From Bacteroidetes bacterium UBA7368 (GTDB taxonomy: Bacteria; Bacteroidota; Rhodothermia; Rhodothermales; UBA10348): a DNA stretch of 18,870 bases. Positions 1 to 7,630 of this stretch are shown here, piece by piece. Positions within the stretch are counted from its first letter, which is position 1. Each line of letters opens with the position of its first letter. The stretch lies in NCBI GenBank assembly GCA_002469915.1, contig DKOG01000071.1, positions 1 to 18,870 of the forward strand, read 5' to 3'. The translations under genes and the position numbers were made by a program. The notes below the pieces were generated by a model, which searched no databases, was not told where the DNA came from, and worked only from the letters and a program-made list of their open reading frames with translations.

Positions 1-131
1 CTCATATCATCATTAAAGAGGGATTCTCGGGGGCCGTACGCCATGGGAAACTGGGCGATGTCGCACCAACCATCTTGGATATGCTGGATATTCAGAAACC
101 AGATTCCATGACGGGGCAAAGCCTAATCTAA
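1..131 (+). CDS. gpmI: 2,3-bisphosphoglycerate-independent phosphoglycerate mutase, C-terminal end (partial)
   Basis: Only the last 42 codons are present; the reading frame enters at base 3 and ends in TAA at 129-131. The translated tail contains [15 protein letters not shown] followed by [11 protein letters not shown], which matches the conserved C-terminus of the cofactor-independent, Mn-dependent phosphoglycerate mutase (alkaline phosphatase superfamily), a cytosolic glycolytic enzyme interconverting 3- and 2-phosphoglycerate. The catalytic and metal-binding residues lie outside the window, so activity cannot be judged. The gene converges on sppA with only 13 bases between the stop codons, and I see no terminator hairpin in the gap. 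The family call rests on a short but characteristic tail. Confidence 0.85.
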   Translation, partial: HIIIKEGFSGAVRHGKLGDVAPTILDMLDIQKPDSMTGQSLI

Positions 132-144
132 GGCAGTGCCCTCG

Positions 145-1917
145 CTAGCGAATGGAAATGGAATAGGGCCAGAGCGCCTGTGGCTTGCCTTGTTCGGCAA
201 GTACATTGGTCAACGTATTCATTTCGCTTGCCAGCGGCCAATCCTGAAGCTCCGTCATACTACGAACCGTGGCTAGAGGTGATGAGGCCATTTGCTCCAC
301 AAAGGTCTTCATACCTGGATATCGGACTACCTGCACATCGTCTGGCGATAGCTCGGCGCGTTTGGCTGCGTATGCAATAGCCGCGTCGAGACCACCTAGT
401 TCATCGACCAAGCCAATTTTAAGCGCATCCTCTCCCGTCCATACGCGACCTCCCGCGATGGCATCTACTTCTTCCACGGTCATACTTCTGCTTTCTGCTA
501 CTTTCTCGAGAAATGAGGTATAGGTAGACTCCGTGCTCCGTTGCATCATGGCCCGTTCAGCCGGTGAGTATCCGCGAACACCAGAAAACATGTCGGCCGA
601 TGGTCCTGTCGCAACGTGATCGAACGTGATACCAAGGCGATCTTCTAAGAGATCACTGGTGTCGAAAAACACGGAGAAAACGCCAATAGAGCCTGTGATG
701 GTGTTTCTTTCGGCAAATATGTACTCTCCACCCGTTGCGATCCAATACCCGCCGGATGCCGCAGCATCGCCCATCGAAATAATGACCGGCATCTCTTCGG
801 CTGTTCGTTGGATTTCACGGAGCATGGCGTCTCCGGCTGGGGCGAAGCCCCCCGGTGAGTTAACACGAATGACCATGGCTTTGACTCCAGATCGATCTCG
901 AGCTTGCTGTATGGACTTGGCAACGGTTCGTGAGGCAGCAACGCTTCCTCCACCCAGTGGAGACGTTGAACCGGAGCCAGCGATCATCATACCAGTGATA
1001 TGTACCACCGCAATTTTGTCCGTCGCGCGTGGTGCTCGGATCTGAGATGCAAAGTTGGCTGCGGAAACAGTCCTTAGTTTCTCGTCGGCGTCTTGTCCGG
1101 TCCAACCCCTGAGCATCTGCTGGATTTCATCTTCGTACAGCAATTCATCCACGAGGCCTTTATCCAACGCATCCCTCGAAAAAAACATGATATCGGTGTC
1201 CATCAATTGACGCACCTGATCCTCAGACATATTTCGGGATGCAGCTACGCTAGAGACGAAAGAGCGGTCCATTCCATCTACAAGGGCCTGAAGTTGCTCC
1301 TTGTTGGCTTCTGACATATCTGTTCTGGTGTACGGCTCTACGGCACTTTTGAAGTTTCCAGCTCTGACTACTTCTACGGTGACTCCTAATTTGTCGAGCA
1401 GACCTCCGTAGAATGTGGACGTGAAGGCAAATCCGTTGAATTCGAACACTCCTTCGGGATCGAGGAAAATACTATCGGCTACCGAGGCGACAAAGTATTC
1501 GGCCTCGGTTATAAAGTGGACGGTACTTGAAGCCACGATGCCTTTTCCGGACTCTTTGAATTGTAGAAGGGAGCGGCGAAGGGTTTCAAGAGTCGCCCAC
1601 GAAGAGACCATTCCACCTGTTCGGATCCAAATTCCATCGATACGTGAATCATCGGCAGCCGCTTCGATTGCATTCGTTAGCTTGTGAATGTCGATAGCCG
1701 ACTCGCCTAGAATCAATTGCGTAAGTGGATCGCCCGATACCTGCTCAGGTAGCGTGCCCCGAAGATCGACCGTCATGACTGACCCTGCGCTTACCGGTGG
1801 TCGCTGATCGGAGGCTGCTGCAATCGCAAACAGGAACAGGAATCCGAAAAAGAGCAACACGCCGATGGCTAACAATGAACCGAGGGTACTGGCAACTAGG
1901 GTCTTCAGAAACTTCAT
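145..1917 (-). CDS. sppA: Signal peptide peptidase SppA, 67 kDa type (protease IV)
   Basis: A 590-residue membrane-anchored serine protease expected to degrade cleaved signal peptides in the inner membrane. The N-terminus (about residues 6-34) is a single hydrophobic segment. Two homologous ClpP-like domains follow, as in the long E. coli-type SppA. The general-base lysine appears as K190 in GNFKSAVEP, equivalent to the E. coli YKSAVEP motif. The nucleophile is S388 in DAAASGGYW. Both members of the Ser/Lys dyad are therefore present, and the length is normal for the long form (around 600 residues, against about 330 for the short Bacillus type). The ATG at 1917 is placed directly before the membrane anchor, but no Shine-Dalgarno sequence precedes it. 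It is convergent with gpmI and divergent from the DUF2231-like gene. Confidence 0.95.
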   Translation of the reverse strand: MKFLKTLVASTLGSLLAIGVLLFFGFLFLFAIAAASDQRPPVSAGSVMTVDLRGTLPEQVSGDPLTQLILGESAIDIHKLTNAIEAAADDSRIDGIWIRTGGMVSSWATLETLRRSLLQFKESGKGIVASSTVHFITEAEYFVASVADSIFLDPEGVFEFNGFAFTSTFYGGLLDKLGVTVEVVRAGNFKSAVEPYTRTDMSEANKEQLQALVDGMDRSFVSSVAASRNMSEDQVRQLMDTDIMFFSRDALDKGLVDELLYEDEIQQMLRGWTGQDADEKLRTVSAANFASQIRAPRATDKIAVVHITGMMIAGSGSTSPLGGGSVAASRTVAKSIQQARDRSGVKAMVIRVNSPGGFAPAGDAMLREIQRTAEEMPVIISMGDAAASGGYWIATGGEYIFAERNTITGSIGVFSVFFDTSDLLEDRLGITFDHVATGPSADMFSGVRGYSPAERAMMQRSTESTYTSFLEKVAESRSMTVEEVDAIAGGRVWTGEDALKIGLVDELGGLDAAIAYAAKRAELSPDDVQVVRYPGMKTFVEQMASSPLATVRSMTELQDWPLASEMNTLTNVLAEQGKPQALWPYSISIR

Positions 1918-2004
1918 AGGAGTGCGAGATGATGTGGGGAATTGAATATCTTGACGGTAGTACGCTCGGCTGTCGGGCGCGTTCTCTTAGATCAGGGTTA
2001 AACC

Positions 2005-2469
2005 ATGCTAGATCAGCTTTCTTCGTATACCATTCCCGTTTTTCATCCGATGATGGTTCATTTTCCCATCGTGCTCACTGTTTTGGCCGCTATTTGTTGT
2101 GCTGGTTGGCTACTAAGAGATCATTTGTTCTGGCTTTATTCATCGATTTGGCTGGCTGCTTTAGGTTTTATTGGCGCGCTTCTATCTACGAGGACGGGCG
2201 AAACGATGGAGGAGCAGGGAGAAGGGATCGCTATTATAGATGACTTGGTGCAATTACATGAACAAATGGCGGAACGTGTAACGTGGGTGCTTGGCATTAG
2301 TCTGGTCGTACTCGTATTTGGATTTTGGCAGAGTCGTCAGGATCTCGTTCGACCCGGGACTGCCCTCTGGATACGGATTTTGTCTTTTATCCTTCTTCTC
2401 GCTGCAGCAGTGATGGTCTCCTTGACCGCACATATAGGTGGGTTAATGAGTTGGGGCGTTCCGGTCTGA
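2005..2469 (+). CDS. DUF2231-like small integral membrane protein
   Basis: A 154-residue protein with about four hydrophobic segments (roughly residues 19-37, 42-60, 92-108 and 124-146). The N-terminal HPMMVHFPIVL stretch has the HP-x3-HFP signature typical of DUF2231-type membrane proteins. The loop after the second segment carries acidic residues and two histidines (H89, H142 region) that could bind metal or haem, but the function of this family is not established. The ATG at 2005 is the first that keeps the complete motif; only a weak CAGGG lies upstream. It is divergent from sppA. The stop is followed within 13 bases by a dyad-symmetric element described separately. Assigned from motif and topology only. 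Confidence 0.7.
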   Translation: MLDQLSSYTIPVFHPMMVHFPIVLTVLAAICCAGWLLRDHLFWLYSSIWLAALGFIGALLSTRTGETMEEQGEGIAIIDDLVQLHEQMAERVTWVLGISLVVLVFGFWQSRQDLVRPGTALWIRILSFILLLAAAVMVSLTAHIGGLMSWGVPV

Positions 2470-2479
2470 CGGCATCTCA

Positions 2480-2499
2480 CTTGTCTATGATAGTAGACA
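2480..2499. repeat. Operator-like dyad TGTCTA-N6-TAGACA overlapping a direct-repeat copy
   Basis: Perfect 6-bp arms at 2482-2487 and 2494-2499 separated by TGATAG form an 18-bp dyad, a geometry typical of dimeric regulator binding sites. The left part belongs to the 12-mer CTTGTCTATGAT that recurs at 2593-2604. The second copy lacks the right half of the dyad. No regulator is identifiable from the sequence. Confidence 0.4.
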
Positions 2500-2592
2500 G
2501 TGTTTTGGCCTAAATGAAGCCTTTTGGTGCATCTGCAAGCTGCCATGATGCATTTGGGGCTTGCCTTGGGGACTATCCCTGAATGGCACAGT

Positions 2593-2604
2593 CTTGTCTA
2601 TGAT
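2593..2604. repeat. Second copy of the 12-mer CTTGTCTATGAT
   Basis: An exact direct repeat of bases 2480-2491, with start points 113 bp apart in the same intergenic region. A chance 12-mer match within 190 bp is unlikely, roughly one in a thousand. It may be a half-site for the factor that binds the dyad upstream. Confidence 0.4.
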
Positions 2605-2614
2605 CTGCGTGGGG

Positions 2615-2651
2615 TCCGTTTCTAAACCCGATAACTAACTGAAACGGAGGT
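2615..2651 (+). promoter_or_regulatory. Leader hairpin overlapping the ribosome binding site
   Basis: TCCGTTTC (2615-2622) is perfectly complementary to GAAACGGA (2641-2648) with an 18-base loop. The Shine-Dalgarno sequence GGAGGT occupies 2646-2651, eight bases before the ATG at 2660, so its first three bases fall in the stem. The site is one of the few strong ribosome binding sites in the window, so partial occlusion could modulate translation. Folding has not been computed. Confidence 0.4.
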
Positions 2652-2659
2652 AGATCATT

Positions 2660-3985
2660 ATGAAAAAGACCATTACACACCTTAGAAGTTTTACACTCTC
2701 GCTACTCATCGCACTGCTAGCCACAGCCTCGATGCCCTCGGAGTCTATGGCCCAACGAACCCGCACGGAAAAAGGGAAAGTTGCGGTGCGTAATGGGAAG
2801 GCAGGTAGCTCTAGCCGTTCTTCTAAAGCACGAACATCCGACCGATCGAAAACGAGCGGTTCGAAAGCTCGTAGTTCAAAAGCTCCCGGTTCTAGATCGG
2901 CTACTACAAATAGCAATCAGGATCGCAATCGAGGAAAGGCGACACGGGAATCTGCACGCGATAGATCCAATGTTCGATCTAATGAGAGATCTAATGGTAG
3001 AACTAATGTCCAAGGTTCAGGTCGAAATGGATCAAACCGAAGTAATGGAAGTCGAAATTCAGATGCGCGATCAAGTCGTTCTTCAGGTAACGGAGCACGC
3101 GGAGTGCTTACAGGTGCTCGATCCGCGGTTCGTGTAAATGGAGCACGAAAGCCGTCGGTTGTTATTCGGAAACGTGGTAATAACCTGCGATATGCTCCGA
3201 GAATCGCATTCAATACGAGATCTACTTGGAGATATCGTCCATACAGCCGGATCAATGTGCATATCTCATGGCCATGGGTAGTTCGCTACGAGCGACATTG
3301 GTCACCTCGATACCGGTATCGCCAAGTGGTCTATGTGCAGGCTCGTTGGGGTTCCAAAGACCGTACAACACGGGTCGAAATGGAGACCGTTTATCGTCAC
3401 AAAGTGAAATATGCCACCGACGATTATGCTGTTTTGGATATCGATATAGAAGAAATCGCTCTATACGAAGGAGATCGGTATCTGGGTACAGTAGATCGAA
3501 TTCCAGCTAAACTGTCTAGCATTGAAGCTACCGTTTATCGTGATGGTGCCATCACTTTTGATCGTGACGTATTTATTGTTGGGGACCGTCGCAAAGGTTT
3601 CGAACTCATTTCAACCGAGTTCTACAATGACTACGCCATGGCTAAATATCGGGATCGAGATGGATACCGTGCAGGTCGATTGAATTTGCGCAGTGGTAAA
3701 GTGAGCTCAATCCGCAGAAGTAGGTTGTTTAATCCCCGGAATTTTCAGAGGTATGCTCCAATTTCACTCCTGCCTGAAGACGAAGGATGGCTATGGGACT
3801 ACGGCGTAGACGCAATCAGTGCAGTAAGTGACGATTATGACGCTTACTACGGCTATGCAGATAGTCGAAGAAATGGGTACCGGACTTCGGATGCAATGAG
3901 ATCATCCAATGAGTATTCATACTCCACTGATTTTGGTGCGGAGTTCAGTGTTAAAAGAGAGTCTCAGATTCAGCGTGTTGAATAG
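2660..3985 (+). CDS. Secreted protein with long Arg/Ser/Asn-rich basic region, unknown function
   Basis: I do not recognise this 441-residue protein. It begins with a clear signal peptide (MKKT start, hydrophobic core about residues 10-24, likely cleavage after SMAQ at about 32). Residues about 33-150 are low complexity, dominated by Arg, Ser, Asn and Gly with recurring RSN, RSS and NGR units, and strongly positive. Residues about 175-230 are rich in Trp, Tyr and Arg (for example SWPWVVRYERHWSPRYRYR). The remainder (about 235-400) is a mixed Asp/Tyr/Arg-rich domain predicted to be largely beta-strand, and the C-terminus is Tyr- and Asp-rich. The start is fixed by GGAGGT eight bases upstream. 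It is monocistronic: its own leader precedes it and a strong terminator follows. Location is probably periplasmic or extracellular; the basic region could bind nucleic acid or acidic glycan, but that is speculation. Confidence 0.8.
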   Translation: MKKTITHLRSFTLSLLIALLATASMPSESMAQRTRTEKGKVAVRNGKAGSSSRSSKARTSDRSKTSGSKARSSKAPGSRSATTNSNQDRNRGKATRESARDRSNVRSNERSNGRTNVQGSGRNGSNRSNGSRNSDARSSRSSGNGARGVLTGARSAVRVNGARKPSVVIRKRGNNLRYAPRIAFNTRSTWRYRPYSRINVHISWPWVVRYERHWSPRYRYRQVVYVQARWGSKDRTTRVEMETVYRHKVKYATDDYAVLDIDIEEIALYEGDRYLGTVDRIPAKLSSIEATVYRDGAITFDRDVFIVGDRRKGFELISTEFYNDYAMAKYRDRDGYRAGRLNLRSGKVSSIRRSRLFNPRNFQRYAPISLLPEDEGWLWDYGVDAISAVSDDYDAYYGYADSRRNGYRTSDAMRSSNEYSYSTDFGAEFSVKRESQIQRVE

Positions 3986-4010
3986 CGGACCCTGGTAATT
4001 CAACATGCTG
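3971..4010 (+). other. 13-bp hairpin spanning the stop codon of the secreted-protein gene
   Basis: The arm at 3971-3983 is complementary to 3998-4010 over 13 positions. One of these is a G-T opposition (3975/4006) that becomes a G-U pair in the plus-strand RNA. The loop is 14 bases. It covers the TAG at 3983-3985 and stands four bases before the terminator stem, giving two tandem hairpins at the mRNA 3' end. It may protect the message or assist termination. Confidence 0.5.
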
Positions 4011-4014
4011 ATAG

Positions 4015-4053
4015 GCGGGGCTTCCTCTAATGGAGGAAGCCCCGCTGTATTTT
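4015..4053 (+). terminator. Rho-independent terminator after the secreted-protein gene
   Basis: A perfect 13-bp GC-rich stem (4015-4027 with 4033-4045), a five-base loop TAATG, then a short T-rich stretch (TGTATTTT). It separates the secreted-protein gene from the chaperone operon, so hrcA needs its own promoter in the 140 bases that follow. Confidence 0.85.
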
Positions 4054-4167
4054 ATGGTCATTCGATGACTTGGTTTTGAAAAGAAAACGAAGGGAAACAC
4101 TGACCCCTTTAGGAGGGTTGGACCCAAAGCTGTTTTCATACACTTGAAGATCCGTTTTGAGTAGGAG

Positions 4168-4221
4168 CATAGCGATTCCATCAAACCCTCAACGACTTGT
4201 CCAAACGATTTCATAGCGATT
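4168..4221. repeat. 10-bp direct repeat CATAGCGATT flanking the hrcA start
   Basis: CATAGCGATT occurs at 4168-4177 and again at 4212-4221, with 44 bp between start points, close to four helical turns. The pair brackets the proposed TTG start. It could be an operator or simply chance; no symmetry resembling CIRCE is present. Confidence 0.25.
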
Positions 4222-5294
4222 TGAGTACAACGCTTCGGCATGCATCCGCGCGCCAACGCTCGTTGTTGCGCATGGTTGTCAAAAGCTACATTGAGTCAGC
4301 TGGTCCTGTTGGGTCTGCTGCTCTCAAAAATCGGTTTGATCTTGGAATGAGTTCAGCTACGATTCGTAATGAAATGAGCGAGCTGGAAAAACTGGGTTTG
4401 CTCGGACATCCGTTCACTTCTTCTGGTCGTGTCCCTACAAAGCTGGGCTACCAGGCGTTCGTAAGCGAACTGATGGAGGCCGCTGTTCTTTCCGATCAAG
4501 ATCGAATGGTGATGGAGAGGGAATTAATGTCGGCCACTCAAGACACGCAGACCTTGATTCGCGAGAGTTCTCGGATTTTGTCGCGATTAGCACGTCTGCT
4601 TGGTGTCGTATTGAGCCCGAAGATGAGCGAGGGAGTATTACAGCGACTAGAAATTGTTCAAGTGGCATCAGACACGGTCATGTTTGTGATTAGTGTTAGA
4701 GGCGGATTCATCCGCACGATTTTAATGCAGATTGACTCTGAGTTGAGAAAAGATCAGCTGGATGCATTGGTGTCCCTTTTGAATGAGCGGCTTGCTGGAC
4801 TCACATTAGATGAGATTAGAAGAACTTGTTTGCCTCGCTTTCAGGATCTGACAGATGAGGAGACGGGATTAGTTCAGCTGATTGTTGATCGGTCGACCGA
4901 CCTTTTTAGTGAGACCCCCAGTTCAGGAACGATCCAAATGGACGGTACGACCTACATATTATCCGAACCCGAGTTTTCCGAAATGGCACCGGTGAAGGAA
5001 CTGATTGATCTCTTGGATGATGAATCTTCCATTACCCAGATTGTAGAACAGTCCCTCGAGCAAGTTGCCGGTGTTGCCGGAACTGGAATAGCACGTATTC
5101 GCATTGGATGCGAAAGCAGCCATCCCTCTTCGGGTAGGCTATCTATTGTTTCTGCTCCGTATGTGCGCAGTAATCTTCGAGGAACGATTGGCCTTATCGG
5201 ACCAACTAGAATGAATTACGCGAGAGCAGTTGCTCTCGTGGAAGGAATATCCACATTGATGAGTGTCCCCGGCACTTCTGAACATCTTGCCTAA
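4197..5294 (+). CDS. hrcA: Heat-inducible transcription repressor HrcA
   Basis: A 365-residue repressor of chaperone genes. The N-terminal winged helix is clear: SSATIRNEM at residues 52-60 (recognition helix) and TSSGRVPT at 74-81 (wing), preceded by the family's RQRSLLRMVVKSYIESAGPVGS region. The C-terminal part matches the HrcA GAF-like and insertion domains, ending in an IGPTRMNYARAV motif typical of the family. No ATG or GTG lies between the in-frame TAG at 4170 and the conserved helix; TTG at 4197 is the first usable start, with TTG at 4221 an alternative, and neither has a Shine-Dalgarno. The family normally binds CIRCE (TTAGCACTC-N9-GAGTGCTAA), but I see no CIRCE before this gene or elsewhere in the window. 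It leads the grpE-dnaJ operon. Confidence 0.93.
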   Translation: MSKRFHSDLSTTLRHASARQRSLLRMVVKSYIESAGPVGSAALKNRFDLGMSSATIRNEMSELEKLGLLGHPFTSSGRVPTKLGYQAFVSELMEAAVLSDQDRMVMERELMSATQDTQTLIRESSRILSRLARLLGVVLSPKMSEGVLQRLEIVQVASDTVMFVISVRGGFIRTILMQIDSELRKDQLDALVSLLNERLAGLTLDEIRRTCLPRFQDLTDEETGLVQLIVDRSTDLFSETPSSGTIQMDGTTYILSEPEFSEMAPVKELIDLLDDESSITQIVEQSLEQVAGVAGTGIARIRIGCESSHPSSGRLSIVSAPYVRSNLRGTIGLIGPTRMNYARAVALVEGISTLMSVPGTSEHLA

Positions 5295-5320
5295 TTAATC
5301 AGGCTACTTGACCCATAACC

Positions 5321-5917
5321 ATGGCCGCAAAAAAAACACAACCCATCGAAGAACAGGAGTCTGCCGAACCTTTAGAAGGATTGGGTGAAGACAACAACAT
5401 GGATGTGCTCTCCGCTATTGATGAACTGGCTGACCGAGCTCTGGAAATTGAACGTCTCAAGGAAGATTTGGAATTGAGCACGGATCAGTTGAAGCGGCAG
5501 GCAGCTGAGTTTCAGAACTATCGTCGTCGGACGGAGCAAGAGAAGGCTCAATCTGTCTCACTTGGAAAAAGCATCGTCATCCAGCGATTGTTGGATGTAA
5601 CCGATGACTTTCACCGCTCTCTTGACGCGACAGCACAAGCTGAAGGCGAAAATGAGGGTGCATTGTCCCCCGCGTATCAATCGTTGAAAAGTGGAGTAGA
5701 GCTTGTTTATCAGAAGCTCATGGATGAGCTCACAAAATTGAACGTCGAGCCCATTGAATCAGTTGGCAAGCCGTTTAATGAGGATGAGCACGAAGCGCTC
5801 ATGCAGCAGCCGGCCGGCGAAGGTGAAGAAGAAGGAATGGTCGTGAGCGAGATTCAGCGTGGTTATCGTATGGGCGACAAGGTCCTGCGCCATGCACGCG
5901 TAATTGTAACCACTTGA
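5321..5917 (+). CDS. grpE: Nucleotide exchange factor GrpE
   Basis: A 198-residue co-chaperone that releases ADP from DnaK in the cytosol. An acidic N-terminal tail is followed by a long coiled-coil helix (about residues 30-80, including [19 protein letters not shown], a hallmark of GrpE). The C-terminal beta-wing domain has [15 protein letters not shown] and [16 protein letters not shown], matching the family signature. Length is normal. It begins 26 bases after the hrcA stop, and dnaJ begins one base after its own stop, so the three are cotranscribed. No Shine-Dalgarno is visible before the ATG. dnaK is absent from this cluster. Confidence 0.96.
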   Translation: MAAKKTQPIEEQESAEPLEGLGEDNNMDVLSAIDELADRALEIERLKEDLELSTDQLKRQAAEFQNYRRRTEQEKAQSVSLGKSIVIQRLLDVTDDFHRSLDATAQAEGENEGALSPAYQSLKSGVELVYQKLMDELTKLNVEPIESVGKPFNEDEHEALMQQPAGEGEEEGMVVSEIQRGYRMGDKVLRHARVIVTT

Positions 5918-5918
5918 T

Positions 5919-7079
5919 ATGAGAGATTACTACGAAATCCTAGGTGTCCAGAAGGGCGCCTCAGCCGATGAACTCAAAAAGTCTTATCGGAAGCTGGCGT
6001 TGAAATTCCATCCTGATCGAAATCCAGGAGATACTCAGGCCGAGGATAACTTTAAAGAGGCTGCAGAGGCTTACGAGATACTCTCTGATCCTGCTAAACG
6101 CCAGCGATATGATCAGTTCGGTCATGCTGGAGTTCGGGGTACAGGCGGTGGTGGAGCTGGCTTTCAAGACATTAATGACATTTTCAGTGCGTTCAGCGAT
6201 ATCTTCGGAAGTGGTGGGAGCATCTTTGACGAAATGTTCGGCGGTCGGGCCCGTGGTGGGCAAGGGGGGCGGCAAGGAAGACCTGGAAGCGACCTTCGTA
6301 TCAAACTTCCCCTTTCTCTTGAAGATATTTCAGAAGGCACCGAGAAAAAGATCAAGGTGCGTAAAAACGTCGCCTGCGACACGTGTGCAGGAAAAGGCGT
6401 GGATGACGTGTCCACCGGGTATGATACGTGCACGACCTGCCAAGGGCAGGGTGAAGTCCGTCAGGTAACACGTTCCGTGTTTGGACAATTTGTAAACGTC
6501 CAGCCGTGTCCAACGTGTCGAGGAGAAGGTAGGATCATTAAGAATCCTTGTTCCGAGTGCTCCGGTGAGGGGCGGATCAAGGGAGAGGAAACGATCAATA
6601 TTACCGTCCCTGCTGGCGTTCTGGAAGGGCACTATCTTACCCTCCGAGGGGCCGGTAATGCTGGGTTGAGGGGTGGACCGTCCGGGGATCTTCGCGTTGA
6701 AATTGAAGAAAAGCCTCACACCGACTTTACGCGTGAAGGATTAGACATATACCATGAACTATACATTTCCATACCTGATGCCGCTTTGGGTACAGAAGTC
6801 GAAGTACCTACGTTGAAAGGACGTGCCCGGCTTCAGATTGACGCTGGGGTTCAGTCAGGTAAGATTCTCCGTATGCGTGAACGTGGGCTACCTGATATTG
6901 AATCCAATCGGATTGGAGATCAGATGGTGCGGATTCATGTTTGGACGCCTGTTTCGCTGACCGATGAGGAGACAGAATGGATGAAGAATATGAAGGATTC
7001 TGAGTCATTTACGCCCGATCCCGATTCCCTTGGCGATCGAAAGTCGTTCTTCTCAAGAGTAAAAGATGTTTTCTCCTAA
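5919..7079 (+). CDS. dnaJ: Chaperone DnaJ (type I Hsp40)
   Basis: A 386-residue full-length DnaJ that stimulates DnaK ATPase activity and delivers unfolded clients. The J domain is at residues 1-70 with HPD at 31-33. A Gly/Phe-rich linker spans about 68-125. Four CxxCxGxG zinc-binding repeats follow: CDTCAGKG 153-160, CTTCQGQG 171-178, CPTCRGEG 197-204 and CSECSGEG 211-218. Client-binding beta domains fill the rest. Every expected motif is intact. The ATG follows the grpE TGA by one base, so translational coupling is likely. A flavin-reductase-family gene follows after 11 bases and may share the transcript. Confidence 0.97.
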   Translation: MRDYYEILGVQKGASADELKKSYRKLALKFHPDRNPGDTQAEDNFKEAAEAYEILSDPAKRQRYDQFGHAGVRGTGGGGAGFQDINDIFSAFSDIFGSGGSIFDEMFGGRARGGQGGRQGRPGSDLRIKLPLSLEDISEGTEKKIKVRKNVACDTCAGKGVDDVSTGYDTCTTCQGQGEVRQVTRSVFGQFVNVQPCPTCRGEGRIIKNPCSECSGEGRIKGEETINITVPAGVLEGHYLTLRGAGNAGLRGGPSGDLRVEIEEKPHTDFTREGLDIYHELYISIPDAALGTEVEVPTLKGRARLQIDAGVQSGKILRMRERGLPDIESNRIGDQMVRIHVWTPVSLTDEETEWMKNMKDSESFTPDPDSLGDRKSFFSRVKDVFS

Positions 7080-7090
7080 ACCAGAACTTT

Positions 7091-7630
7091 ATGTCAAAGA
7101 ATATGGGCAGTTCGTTTAATCCGGTTACTCCAGAAGCATTTAAGAGCGGATTTAGACAAGTTCCAACGGTTGTTACCGTAGTCACTTTTGATGCCGCGGA
7201 GGGTCCCTGTGGTTTAACAATAGGGTCATTTGTTTCGCTTTCACTAGACCCACCTCTGGTCTGTTTCAATGTGCAGCAAGCCTCCGTAATTCATGATCAT
7301 ATTGTTGAGGCAGAACGATTTCTCGTTCATGTTCTCAGAGATGATCAGGCTGACCTTTCAGATCAATTCGCAGACTCCAACAAGGTGTCTAGGGATCAAT
7401 TAGACCCCACTAAGATCGAGGTTAGATCTGATAATATCCCTACCCTAAAGAATTACTTGGTCCGGTTTGATTGCAAGAAGAGGCAAGTTCTAAATGGGGG
7501 TGATCACTCGATCATCTTGGGATGCGTTGAGCAGGTGGACGAGGGAGATCCCGCACGTCCGATCGTGTTTCACCAAAGAGCGTACCATGCGATAGGATCA
7601 CACGTGGCCGATCAATCTCATCCTAAATAA
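7091..7630 (+). CDS. Flavin reductase family protein (FMN-binding)
   Basis: A 179-residue protein of the flavin-reductase-like fold, which binds FMN or FAD and in characterised members uses NAD(P)H to supply reduced flavin to monooxygenases. Seen in the sequence: FRQVPTVVTVVTF near residue 17, the GLTIGSFVSLSLDPPLVCFNV segment (about 41-61) that is the family's flavin-phosphate-binding region, and a later RFDCKKRQVLNGGDHSIILGCVE stretch resembling the conserved GDH motif. Length is typical. It lies 11 bases behind dnaJ with no terminator between, so it is probably the last gene of the hrcA operon; a stress role is inference. The 3' end overlaps the convergent TIGR02757 gene by eight bases. 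The true substrate and any partner oxygenase are unknown. Confidence 0.85.
   Translation: MSKNMGSSFNPVTPEAFKSGFRQVPTVVTVVTFDAAEGPCGLTIGSFVSLSLDPPLVCFNVQQASVIHDHIVEAERFLVHVLRDDQADLSDQFADSNKVSRDQLDPTKIEVRSDNIPTLKNYLVRFDCKKRQVLNGGDHSIILGCVEQVDEGDPARPIVFHQRAYHAIGSHVADQSHPK

Larger units (their letters stand above)
2470..2659 (+). promoter_or_regulatory. Intergenic regulatory region before the secreted basic protein
   Basis: This 190-base stretch has no gene but is rich in structure. A dyad TGTCTA-N6-TAGACA lies at 2482-2499. The 12-mer CTTGTCTATGAT occurs twice in direct orientation, at 2480-2491 (overlapping the dyad) and 2593-2604. An 8-bp inverted repeat (TCCGTTTC at 2615-2622, GAAACGGA at 2641-2648) ends inside the ribosome binding site. 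I could not pick a convincing -35/-10 pair. The arrangement resembles an operator region plus a structured leader, but this is inference from sequence symmetry. Confidence 0.45.

Noticed and set aside
626-1045. 139-codon open frame on the plus strand
   Set aside because: It lies entirely antisense to sppA, whose family motifs and catalytic residues are intact, and its translation has no recognisable features.
1900-1935. GAGTGC half-site near the sppA start, resembling part of CIRCE
   Set aside because: Only one half matches and the required inverted TTAGCACTC at nine bases is missing.
1929-2243. 104-codon plus-strand frame overlapping the DUF2231-like gene
   Set aside because: It is the wrong frame; the 2005 frame has the HP-x3-HFP motif and membrane segments, this one does not.
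2516-2562. Possible long hairpin around TGCATC/GATGCA in the 2.5 kb intergenic region
   Set aside because: Only the 6-bp core and a short outer segment pair, with an unpaired middle; too imperfect to call.
3951-4256. 101-codon minus-strand frame across the hrcA leader
   Set aside because: It runs through a strong plus-strand terminator stem and the hrcA start, with no family similarity and no ribosome binding site.
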